Source: Myxococcales bacterium (GTDB lineage Bacteria > UBA10199 > 2-02-FULL-44-16 > JAAZCA01). From it: 64,000 bases of DNA. The position numbers and the translations under genes were made by a program. The notes beneath the pieces were generated by a model that worked only from the letters and a program-made list of their open reading frames with translations, made no database searches and was not told where the DNA came from. This document shows, one piece after another, positions 8,662-16,782 of the stretch (within the stretch, counting starts at the first letter, position 1; each line of letters starts with the position of its first letter). The stretch spans positions 123,934 through 187,933 of the forward strand of contig JAAZCA010000019.1 of NCBI GenBank assembly GCA_012513515.1, given 5' to 3'.

Positions 8662-10206
8662 GTGAGCACCAAGGAAGGCATGATCAGTGTAGCAAAGGCT
8701 GCGCAGAGCACGGCTGACATGTACTTTATGTACGACACCAATCTGGACGGCGAGCTCTCTTCGTATGAGATCGACTCGCACGATCCATATAACCTGGAGT
8801 TGTTTCTTAGGTTCATTCAATTCGGTCACGATGGAGTCGGTAGAGATGAAATTCAAAGGCTTATTACAGATCCGAAGTGGTCGGCGATGTTTTTCACGGG
8901 CTTGAATACCTTCGTGAAAAAATGGCGCCTCTTGGGGGGTAAACTCGAACGAGATCGAGATGACGACAGGCAGCTAGTTACCTCCCTCCTCCCCCATCTA
9001 GAAAAATTTTCGGATGAAGTCGTGCTGAAAGCCATATCGGATTCTAGAGATCTTCTTATCGCACTCGACGCATTGGCAAAGGGCGAGATGGCAAGCGGTG
9101 AGCTCACTGAGATGGAGTATTCGGCGTATATGAGATCCATAACTCTGTATCTCAAGCAAAAGGCGGCGGAGCTTCCGGAAAAAAAATTTCTCGAGCTTAT
9201 GGAGAGGATGCAGACCGAAGTTAGGAGGTGCGGAGACGTTGCGACTTTCTGCCGCGAGCTTTTGAAACCGGAGCAGGTGCAGAGACTCTATAGAAGACTA
9301 AAAGGGATGAGCGTGAGAAAAGGGGAAAAGGCTCTTCTCGTGTACGATATCAATAGTGGCGATTATAAAATCATGGTTCGCCCTAAATCGTTTAAGATAG
9401 ATGTTAAAAAAGACCCCTATCGTCTGCTTGCTATAAACAGGGGCAAGGGTGGTAAGGGCAAAGAAAATATCTTTGAGATGTTTTCAGGAAATTTAAGAGA
9501 ATATTGTGGGTGGCTGGCCCCGTTCGGGCGCCTGAGGATGCTTCAGGCGGTAAAAGAGGCGAGGGCAAAAATAGAGGAGGCAGGCGCTGAATCATTGGTT
9601 GTTGGCTCGGGCAAGGCTCCTCTGAGCCACTCAATTTCCGATGCCCAGGCTCTGGGAATTATCTATGTTGAGAAGCGCTGGTCCAGTATACAAAAGGCAA
9701 AAGGTAGCGATGAAGATATAAGAAATGTCTTCGATGGTGTGGATATGGTGGTGGCCCTTGAAGGCTCCAAGGCATACTGCAATGTAAAAAGTCCAGTGGG
9801 TGCCCAAGGGATCGCTCAGATTATGTCTATAGCCTATGATGATATAGCGAGGGAGTATCCCACTCTCATTAGGGAAGACTTCATGAAGATTGCCTGCGAT
9901 TTGGACAATTCCATTCTCGCGGTTTTTTTGCTCATAGATAGAAAGAAACAGACTATAAGTGCGATGTTGAGAAAAGACGGATTTTCTGTGTCTGATGCGA
10001 TAAAAGGACTTTCCGACAGCGCCATTGCCATTGCATACAACCACAGCGCATACAGCGCGAAACATTTTGTGCAAACTGGGTCTACGAAGGATGTCCCGAG
10101 GAAGAGTGCAGAAAATGGAAAGACGCATTACGATATTCCCGAGAATACGGTACGGTATGCCGAATCCTATAAAATCACCGTCGATCTTCTCTCAGCGGGG
10201 CTCTAA
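8662..10206 (+). CDS. SLT-type lytic transglycosylase domain protein with an N-terminal EF-hand-like loop
   Basis: Protein of 514 residues whose C-terminal part fits the soluble lytic transglycosylase (lysozyme-like) fold that cleaves peptidoglycan glycan strands. The motif series is VVALEGS (catalytic Glu367), SPVGAQGIAQIM, DLDNSILAVFLLID, SAIAIAYNHSAYSAKHF and ENTVRYAESY, in the order seen in SLT domains (ES, SxxGAxGxxQ, N-x-x-xG, AYNxG, ETxxYV). Residues 27-38 (DTNLDGELSSYE) resemble a calcium-binding EF-hand loop. No signal peptide is present. The start was put at GTG 8662 because GGAGG at 8652-8656 is correctly spaced from it and would overlap a GTG at 8656. It follows the M4-like protease by about 100 bases in the same direction and may be co-expressed. 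Middle region (about 60-330) unrecognised. Confidence 0.7.
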   Translation: MSTKEGMISVAKAAQSTADMYFMYDTNLDGELSSYEIDSHDPYNLELFLRFIQFGHDGVGRDEIQRLITDPKWSAMFFTGLNTFVKKWRLLGGKLERDRDDDRQLVTSLLPHLEKFSDEVVLKAISDSRDLLIALDALAKGEMASGELTEMEYSAYMRSITLYLKQKAAELPEKKFLELMERMQTEVRRCGDVATFCRELLKPEQVQRLYRRLKGMSVRKGEKALLVYDINSGDYKIMVRPKSFKIDVKKDPYRLLAINRGKGGKGKENIFEMFSGNLREYCGWLAPFGRLRMLQAVKEARAKIEEAGAESLVVGSGKAPLSHSISDAQALGIIYVEKRWSSIQKAKGSDEDIRNVFDGVDMVVALEGSKAYCNVKSPVGAQGIAQIMSIAYDDIAREYPTLIREDFMKIACDLDNSILAVFLLIDRKKQTISAMLRKDGFSVSDAIKGLSDSAIAIAYNHSAYSAKHFVQTGSTKDVPRKSAENGKTHYDIPENTVRYAESYKITVDLLSAGL

Positions 10207-10221
10207 CTCGTCGGTTTGGAA

Positions 10222-10632
10222 TCAAAAACCGATGCGCTGCGATCCGTTAATTACACTGAGCTGATCATTGAGCGTCCAGAGGTCGTATAGGTATCCGATT
10301 CCGAAGAGCCCGCCGGTTAGCAGGTAGAGTATTCCCGTTGCCCATTTTTCCATGTAAATCCTGTGGGCCCCAAAGAGGCCGAGAAATGTCAGAAGTATCC
10401 ATGCCACGGTGTAATTTTTCGGACCTTCCACAAAACGCAAGTCGGCCTCCCTGTCCATCGATGGAATCAGGAAAAGGTCGACTATCCATCCTATCCCCAG
10501 AAGTCCAAAGGTGAAGAAATAGAGTGTTCCTGTAAGCGGTCTGCCGTAGTAAAACCTGTGCGCCCCCATGAATCCGAAAATCCAGTAGATGTATCCCATC
10601 GGTATGTCATGCGTTCCCCTATTTGAATTCAT
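10222..10632 (-). CDS. Double TM2-domain membrane protein
   Basis: Small membrane protein of 136 residues with two tandem TM2 units. The first is IYWIFGFMGAHRFYYGR followed by GTLYFFTFGLLGIGWIVDLF; the second is LLTFLGLFGAHRIYMEK followed by GILYLLTGGLFGIGYLYDLW. Each unit has the family's G-A/L-HR-FY turn between two helices and a closing aspartate. TM2 domains are widespread and of unknown biochemical role. It is convergent with the transglycosylase gene and divergent from padR. Confidence 0.85.
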   Translation of the reverse strand: MNSNRGTHDIPMGYIYWIFGFMGAHRFYYGRPLTGTLYFFTFGLLGIGWIVDLFLIPSMDREADLRFVEGPKNYTVAWILLTFLGLFGAHRIYMEKWATGILYLLTGGLFGIGYLYDLWTLNDQLSVINGSQRIGF

Positions 10633-10712
10633 ATATTTTCTCCTCAGTTGTGCTCTTTTCTACACCCTAAATACGATGAGGTCAAACTCCGCGATTTTCC
10701 GCCAACTGCGCC

Positions 10713-10784
10713 TTGACAAGGGGTGTTGAGTCTTGCATAAATTCGCACCTAATATGCCTAATAGATATATAGCGTAGATATATA
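10713..10784 (+). promoter_or_regulatory. Candidate promoter and PadR operator upstream of the efflux operon
   Basis: TTGACA at 10713-10718 is followed after 17 bases by CATAAA, a plausible sigma-70 promoter. Just downstream, TAGATATATA occurs twice as a direct repeat (10762-10771 and 10775-10784) within an overall AT-rich near-palindrome. This position between promoter and padR start suits autoregulation by the PadR protein. The match is by eye. Confidence 0.45.
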
Positions 10785-10801
10785 CATACGGGAAATGTCT
10801 A

Positions 10802-11383
10802 ATGCCATCCAAGGGAAGGAACAAGACCCGCTATGCCATACTGGGGATGCTCTCGGTGAGGCCTAAATCCGGCTATGATATCAAAAAGGACATCGATAGC
10901 GGTTTTGCTTCCCTGTGGAATGAGAGCTTTGGTCAGATATACAAAACTTTGGGAAACCTCGAAGATGGCGGATTCGTGACGAGAAAAAAGTACAGGCAGG
11001 GAGGGAGGCCTGACAAGTCGGTGTTTACGATAACCGCGAAGGGCATGAAGGAACTGAGATCATACCTGATGGACCCTGCCGACAAGCTTGTGGTGCGCGA
11101 TGAATCGATGCTCAAGTTCGCTTTGGGATTCAACGTCGAGCCCGAATATACCGTTCGGCTTCTCGAGAGGGAAATAACCAAAATCAGGGGTACGCTTGAG
11201 ATGATGAAGGCGAAGCATTGCGAGATGATAAAGGAGCTGGACGGTTTGGACAGCAAGCGGATTCATTTGGAACTCCTGTTTGAAATGGGGGAGGTCTTCT
11301 TCACCGATAAAATTCGTTGGTGTCGAAGGGCTGCAGGCGTTTTTCGCAAAAAAACCGCGATGGAAAACAATCATGAGGGATGA
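10802..11383 (+). CDS. PadR-family transcriptional regulator
   Basis: Winged-helix repressor of 193 residues. The N-terminal domain (RYAILGMLSVRPKSGYDIKKDID, then QIYKTLGNLEDGGFVTRKK, then KSVFTITAKGMKELRSYL) is a textbook PadR wHTH. The C-terminal half (about 100-185) is the helical dimerisation/ligand domain of the Vir-type group. It is the first gene of the padR-tolC-adaptor-RND operon, three bases ahead of the TolC-like gene, so it most likely represses the pump operon and responds to a pump substrate. The nearby direct repeat at 10762-10784 is a candidate operator. Confidence 0.9.
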   Translation: MPSKGRNKTRYAILGMLSVRPKSGYDIKKDIDSGFASLWNESFGQIYKTLGNLEDGGFVTRKKYRQGGRPDKSVFTITAKGMKELRSYLMDPADKLVVRDESMLKFALGFNVEPEYTVRLLEREITKIRGTLEMMKAKHCEMIKELDGLDSKRIHLELLFEMGEVFFTDKIRWCRRAAGVFRKKTAMENNHEG

Positions 11384-11386
11384 AAT

Positions 11387-12775
11387 ATGTCTTTAGCTTT
11401 CGCAAGAAAAATTCGCGTTGTAACTGTGTTGTTCGTGACCTCTCTGTTTCTCGTCTCCGCGTTATTGGGGACTTCCGAATCCTCGGAACAAAATGTCCTT
11501 CGTTTGAGTTTGGAAGAGGCGATAGAGTTGGCCATCGCCGAGAGCGAGACCGTCATGCAGAGCGGCAACGATATAACCAAGAGCGGCTATCGCCGTTCGG
11601 AGGCGATATCTGCCGCGCTTCCTCATGTAAACGCAGATGTAGGATACAACTATTATCCCAAAGTTCAGACTGTAGATATGGTCATGCCTGGCGCCGGGCC
11701 GATATCGGTGGAGCTCAAGGATGATTTCGATATGACGACATCGGTCACCCTTGAACAACCCATATATACGTTCGGGAAGATACATAATGCGATTCGCGCC
11801 GCGACTATAGCTCGCGAGGTCAGCAGATTTAGCAAAGATGCCGTCGAGCGGGAAGTTTCGTATGAAACCGCGAAGGCTTACATAACAGTGCTCCTGGCTC
11901 AGGAAGCGCTGAAGATAGCCAGGGAATCTTATAACAATGCCGAAAGTACGCGGGCCATACTGGATGAGCGTTTCGCTATGGGCAGAGTGCCCAAAAGCGA
12001 CGGGATAAAGGCTCAAGCCGATGTTGCGGCAAGGGTGCCTGTTCTGAAAGAATCTGAATCAGATCTGGATCTGGCGATGCGCCACCTCAAGAGGCTGGTC
12101 GGCGCGCAAGAATCACAGAAGGTTATTCTCACCGACGCTCTGGCGAGAAGATTTCCTCGCTACGATGCCGATGCAGCGCTGGCCGATATGTTTGAGATAG
12201 AGCCGAGGCTGAAACTCCTGGACCGCACCATAGACCTCAATGCTGCCATAGCCAAGAAGGAGAAAGCGCAGTATTTCCCAACCATCGGCGCGTTTGCCAA
12301 CTATACGCTCTTCGGTCAGTCGAACAATGCGTGGATCGGTTCGAAAAATTTGCAAAATCTCGGCGCCATCGGCCTCAACATAAGGGTCCCAATCTGGAAT
12401 GGAAATAAGACGTGGGCGGTGTATCAGCAGGCGCTGATTGACAAGGCCAATGCCGAACTTTCCCTGCGAAGGGCGAACAGGGATCTTGAACTCGAGCTTC
12501 GTAATGCAATATCGGAGTATGATTCTATGCTTGCCACATACAGGGCGAACCAAGAGGCTGTCAGACTTTCTAGGGAATCCTTTCAGGCGCAGCAGGACAG
12601 CTTCAGGGCCGGGAGTAAGACTCTTACGGATCTGAACGATGCTGAAATGCAGCTTACGCGTAATCGCCTTAACGAGGCTGTGACTCTCTACAAGATCAAT
12701 AGCAGCATAGCCAGCATAGAGAGGCTTATATCGGGAGGTGGAGAAAAATCATGGAAGAGCAGAGTAGCACAGTGA
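11387..12775 (+). CDS. TolC-family outer-membrane efflux protein
   Basis: Outer-membrane channel subunit of a tripartite efflux system, 462 residues. An N-terminal signal sequence (about residues 8-32) is followed by two OEP repeats rich in long alpha helices. LSLEEAIELAIAESETV, VTLEQPIYTFGKI and the second-half ISEYDSMLATYRANQEAVRLSRESF are typical. GSKTLTDLNDAEMQLTRNRLN corresponds to the G-xxx-L-D-AE motif of the second repeat. It overlaps the downstream adaptor gene by 25 bases, implying translational coupling. Confidence 0.9.
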   Translation: MSLAFARKIRVVTVLFVTSLFLVSALLGTSESSEQNVLRLSLEEAIELAIAESETVMQSGNDITKSGYRRSEAISAALPHVNADVGYNYYPKVQTVDMVMPGAGPISVELKDDFDMTTSVTLEQPIYTFGKIHNAIRAATIAREVSRFSKDAVEREVSYETAKAYITVLLAQEALKIARESYNNAESTRAILDERFAMGRVPKSDGIKAQADVAARVPVLKESESDLDLAMRHLKRLVGAQESQKVILTDALARRFPRYDADAALADMFEIEPRLKLLDRTIDLNAAIAKKEKAQYFPTIGAFANYTLFGQSNNAWIGSKNLQNLGAIGLNIRVPIWNGNKTWAVYQQALIDKANAELSLRRANRDLELELRNAISEYDSMLATYRANQEAVRLSRESFQAQQDSFRAGSKTLTDLNDAEMQLTRNRLNEAVTLYKINSSIASIERLISGGGEKSWKSRVAQ

Positions 12776-13464
12776 AGACTGGAAAGTTGGTAAAAACCAC
12801 ATTGATATTTCTGGCCGTCTTGCTTGTGGCTGTCGTCGCCCAGATAATCCGCATCAATATGTCGGAAAAAAAAGAGATGCTCAGTTTTTATTCCGAATGG
12901 AATTCAAATGGAGTGCCTGTTGATGTCTGTGTGATGAAGCCATCTGAATACAAGGTCTGGAACAGAGTAACAGCGACTAAGGTTCCCGGCGGCGAAATGC
13001 GAAGCTACGTGCCGCGGCAGATGTGGGAATCGATAAGCGTGGGGCAGAACGCTGAAGTAAAAATCAATGGCTATCAGTGTGCTGCCCGGATTTCGTTTAT
13101 TTCGCAGGTCAGGGATATCGACACCGGGCTGTATGAAGTCAGACTTACCGTATTGGACCCGTCATTATTACCTGACTCCTCTTTCTATCATGCGAGGGTT
13201 AATACTCACACATATAGCGGAGTGATAACTCTTCCTGTCGATGCCATTTCGTATGAAGGCGATCTTAAGTCGGCCTGGATTGCGGAAGAGGGTTTGGCTA
13301 GAAAGATAGTTCTCGATGACGTGTATTCCGATGGGCTGTTTGTTGTCCTCGATAAAACTGATCTTGCCGGCAAGTTGTTCGTTATAAGAGGCGAAGAAAA
13401 TTTGGAGGAAGGTCAAAAGGTTTTTATTCACAAAAATATGTCTGATTGCCCAAATGCGGAGTAG
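12751..13464 (+). CDS. Short RND periplasmic adaptor-like protein lacking the hairpin
   Basis: Membrane-anchored periplasmic protein of 237 residues, with one N-terminal helix (about 16-33). Its position between TolC and RND genes says it is the membrane-fusion adaptor. The C-terminal two thirds (YVPRQMWESISVGQNAEVKING, then ITLPVDAISYEG, then LEEGQKVFIHK) resemble the beta-barrel and membrane-proximal domains of HlyD/AcrA proteins. The lipoyl domain and the coiled-coil hairpin that normally contact TolC are not visible, and the protein is well under the usual 350-400 residues. ATG 12751 has GGAGGTGG upstream. There is no frameshift or stop to suggest recent decay. It may be a minimal adaptor, or the hairpin could come from another protein. 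Confidence 0.65.
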   Translation: MEEQSSTVKTGKLVKTTLIFLAVLLVAVVAQIIRINMSEKKEMLSFYSEWNSNGVPVDVCVMKPSEYKVWNRVTATKVPGGEMRSYVPRQMWESISVGQNAEVKINGYQCAARISFISQVRDIDTGLYEVRLTVLDPSLLPDSSFYHARVNTHTYSGVITLPVDAISYEGDLKSAWIAEEGLARKIVLDDVYSDGLFVVLDKTDLAGKLFVIRGEENLEEGQKVFIHKNMSDCPNAE

Positions 13465-13467
13465 AAA

Positions 13468-16400
13468 ATGATAGAATTTTTTGTAAGGCGTCCCGTTACA
13501 ACCATCGTCTTTGTTCTGTTTTTTATGATTTTGGGAATAGTTTCCTATTTCAATCTCTTTATAGAGAATATGCCGAGGATAGACTTTCCCACGGTGACCA
13601 TATCCGTCGAGTTTCCAGGTGCGACTCCTTCTGAGGTAGAGACCCAGGTCGTCAAAAAAATCGAAGATGCGGTGGCTGAGCTGTCGGAGATAGATAAGAT
13701 TACTAGCAAATCCTACGAGAGTTTCGGGATGGTCATAGTGGAGTTCAATCTGGGGACGGATTCTAACGTCAAAGCGATGGAGGCGAAGGATAAGGTGGAG
13801 GCGATATTAAACGACCTCCCGGCTGAAATAGAGAAACCTCTTGTTGAAAAATTCGACCCCCTTGCCCTTCCTGTGATGGACCTTATTCTCTCGAGCGATT
13901 CGATAGGCAGCAGGGACTTGTACGAATATGCCGACAAGACTCTCAAGAACAAGTTTTCACCCATAGAGGGCGTGGCATCTGTGGATATCTTCGGAGGTAA
14001 GGAGAGACAGATAAACATACTTCTCGATCCCGTCCTTGCGCGTGAAAACTTCATAGGCATTACCGACATCATCGGTGCTATTAAGATGAGAAACATGAAC
14101 GTCCCGGGCGGGAATATAGAGAAAGAGGAACACTCGATCAGCGTAAGGTTTATGGGGGAATTTCTTACCCTAGATGACATTCGGCAGATGGAGCTGGTCT
14201 CGCATGACGGAAAAACTATACGCCTCGGTGATGTTGCGATTGTGGAGGATGGTCACAAAGATATAACTTCAATGGCGAGGCTGGATGGCAGGGACGCAGT
14301 CGGTCTTTCAATCATCAAGACCAACGATGGCAATACAGTGTCGATAGCCGAGGGGGTTGAACTGGCTCTGCCTGCGATAAAGGCCACACTTCCGGAGGGG
14401 ATGGAGCTCAGCGTTGGGACCGACAACGCTGCGCAGATCGTCAGGGAGACCAAGGATACGCTGATAAATATTCTAGCCGGAGTTCTTCTCACGGTCGTCG
14501 TGCTTTATCTCTTCACGGGAAATTCCCGCACCACCCTGATTGCAGCCCTTGTCATCCCATCCTCCATCGTGTCAGGAATGTTTTTGGCCGACCTATCCGG
14601 TTTTACGATCAACATGATGACGCTGATAGCAACGGCCATGGCGCTTGGAACCCTTATCGCCAATGCGATCGTCGTCATAGAGGGAGTCCTTTCGCATCTT
14701 GAGAAGGGAGAGGATCCTCTCGATGCGGCGATATTGGGCGCCAAGGAGGTTACGGGTGCCGTCATCGCCTCGGCCGGAACGAACCTGGTCGTTTTTACCC
14801 CTATGGCCTTCGTCGGAGGAATCGCCGGGCCTTTCATGAAACAATTTGGTTTGATGGTCGTGTATCTGACTTTATTTTCGCTTCTGGCGTCATTTACCCT
14901 GACGCCGATGCTTTGCGGAATGATTCTAAAGAAGAGGGCGGTAGGCGCCGATGGCAAGCCGCTTCCTTCCAGAAGAAGGCTCGTGAGGATCGCCCATCGT
15001 TTTATGGATTTTATGCTGCATCAGTATAGGGCCGTTTTCGAAGCCATATTCAGATGGCCGAAGCTGACAGTCGCAGCGGTTCTTATGTCGCTTGTTTTCT
15101 CCCTGTTTTTTGTCAGATATATCGGATCTGAATTCGTTCCCGAATCTGACGCCGACAGGATAGTGGTAAAACTCAATGTCCCGCCCGGTTCCACGATAGA
15201 CAATACGCTTTTGGTTGTGGAACAGGTTGAAAAGCTGGCGACGGGGCAGCCGGAGGTCGTCTCTGTGCTTTCCAACATAGGCGAGAACGGAGTCGAAAAC
15301 GCGCGCGTCGTTGCTAACCTGCTTCCTGTTGCGGAGAGAAAACGCAGTGACATGGATATAATAAATGCGCTTCTCCCTAGCATCGCGAAGATTCCAGGGG
15401 CCGAATTTCATCTTGAACGCGGCGACTCTGTCGGCTCTGGTCACGCGGATCTTACGCTGGATTTGACTGGCGTAGATTATGACAGGATGATCGTCCTTTC
15501 CAATGAGGTGATGGAAAGGTTCAACCAAAGCGGAATGTTCAGATCGGTATCGTCGAGCTATAAGAGCCCTAAACCGGAAATAAAGTTTATTCCCGATCAG
15601 GAAGCGATGACTACCCAGGGGGTTTCTTACGCCTCTCTTGCGAATTCTATCCGTGCCTCCATATACGGCGACAACTCCAACGTCTATAAGGAGGATGGAG
15701 AGGAGTACGATATAAATGTGGAGATGGATCCCTATTATAAAACTACCTTCGATGATCTCGATCAGATCAACATAATTACGACCAAGGGCCTGCTTCCAAT
15801 AACTATGCTCGGAAAAGTGGAAAGGGAGAGGGCTTTACCTGCGATATGGCACCGTGACAAGGAAAGAATAATAGAGCTTGATGGGTATCTATCAAAAGGC
15901 ACCGCCGGTGAGGTTATGGCAAAAATGGATGCCATTCTTGCCGATTTTCCCTTTGAAAAGGGCGAGGGGTACAGGTGGGTAGGCGATGTCGAGTTTCAGG
16001 AAGAATCGAATCGCGAGTTGGGCAAGGCCTTTATTCTTGCGAGCATACTTACCTTCATGATTCTCGCCGCGCTTCTCAACTCCTGGTATCATCCTTTTAC
16101 GATAGGGTTGTCGATCATAACGTCATTCACGGGCGTTTTTATGTTCATGTTCTTCGCGAGGTCTTCGTTTAACATAGCGTCTATGCTCGCCATAGTCATG
16201 CTCGTGGGTCTTGTCGTGAATAACGCTATTCTCATGCTCGATGCTACGATGCGCAATCGTGAAGCTGGGATGCCTATAAAGGAGGCCCTTTGGAAGGGGA
16301 TAGAGAGGGAGTTCCGTGCGATATTGATGACCTCTATAACAATCGTATTTGGGGTGTTCCCGCAGATTTTTTCAAACGATGAAGTCAAGGTTTCGATGGG

Positions 16401-16506
16401 GGTAGTGCTAATAGGAGGAATGCTGGCATCGATTCTTTACACCTTCGTACTGACTCCCGTCATGTTCTGGTATGTCGAACGCCTTCGCGCCAGAATCAGC
16501 AACTGA
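13468..16506 (+). CDS. RND-family inner-membrane transporter (AcrB/HAE1-like) with an atypical proton-relay site
   Basis: RND permease of 1012 residues with the standard twelve-helix, two-porter-domain layout. The N-terminus MIEFFVRRPVTTIVFVLFFM, FPTVTISVEFPGATPSEVE, the TM4-TM6 segment with TPMAFVGGIAGPF and LTPMLCGMIL, and the second-half AILMTSITIVFGVFPQIF are diagnostic. Unusually, the TM4 motif reads GTLIANAIVVIE: Ala398 and Asn399 stand where AcrB has Asp407 and Asp408. The TM10 motif reads GLVVNNAILML, with Asn918 in place of AcrB Lys940. All three proton-relay residues are therefore uncharged, so the coupling mechanism is in doubt. It is the last gene of the padR operon, four bases after the adaptor. 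Substrate unknown. Confidence 0.92.
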   Translation: MIEFFVRRPVTTIVFVLFFMILGIVSYFNLFIENMPRIDFPTVTISVEFPGATPSEVETQVVKKIEDAVAELSEIDKITSKSYESFGMVIVEFNLGTDSNVKAMEAKDKVEAILNDLPAEIEKPLVEKFDPLALPVMDLILSSDSIGSRDLYEYADKTLKNKFSPIEGVASVDIFGGKERQINILLDPVLARENFIGITDIIGAIKMRNMNVPGGNIEKEEHSISVRFMGEFLTLDDIRQMELVSHDGKTIRLGDVAIVEDGHKDITSMARLDGRDAVGLSIIKTNDGNTVSIAEGVELALPAIKATLPEGMELSVGTDNAAQIVRETKDTLINILAGVLLTVVVLYLFTGNSRTTLIAALVIPSSIVSGMFLADLSGFTINMMTLIATAMALGTLIANAIVVIEGVLSHLEKGEDPLDAAILGAKEVTGAVIASAGTNLVVFTPMAFVGGIAGPFMKQFGLMVVYLTLFSLLASFTLTPMLCGMILKKRAVGADGKPLPSRRRLVRIAHRFMDFMLHQYRAVFEAIFRWPKLTVAAVLMSLVFSLFFVRYIGSEFVPESDADRIVVKLNVPPGSTIDNTLLVVEQVEKLATGQPEVVSVLSNIGENGVENARVVANLLPVAERKRSDMDIINALLPSIAKIPGAEFHLERGDSVGSGHADLTLDLTGVDYDRMIVLSNEVMERFNQSGMFRSVSSSYKSPKPEIKFIPDQEAMTTQGVSYASLANSIRASIYGDNSNVYKEDGEEYDINVEMDPYYKTTFDDLDQINIITTKGLLPITMLGKVERERALPAIWHRDKERIIELDGYLSKGTAGEVMAKMDAILADFPFEKGEGYRWVGDVEFQEESNRELGKAFILASILTFMILAALLNSWYHPFTIGLSIITSFTGVFMFMFFARSSFNIASMLAIVMLVGLVVNNAILMLDATMRNREAGMPIKEALWKGIEREFRAILMTSITIVFGVFPQIFSNDEVKVSMGVVLIGGMLASILYTFVLTPVMFWYVERLRARISN

Positions 16507-16782
16507 CCGATTTCGACTGTATCGCCGGTATTCTTCGCGGGAGCATTTTCATTTCGTTAGCTTCTGACTTCAGCCTTTTCCGTGCTTCGTCGGCCTCGCA
16601 GAATGTTAGATGGCGGTCAACGCAGGCTATGCCGACAGCACATGCCGCAGCTTCGTAGCGCATCAAAATTTCGATGATCGATATCATGACTAAGCGCGAT
16701 CAGCATGCATGATCGGTCTGGCGGGGACGAACGATCTTAAAATATCTTGTTCTTTCCACCTCCTTCAATTAAAAATCCGGTC

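Noticed and set aside
14926-15528. Reverse-strand open frame of 200 residues
   Set aside because: Antisense to the RND transporter gene, without family motifs.
16496-16687. Reverse 63-residue frame in the gap after the RND gene
   Set aside because: No ribosome site, overlaps the RND stop and has no family look; the 275-base gap otherwise shows nothing clear.
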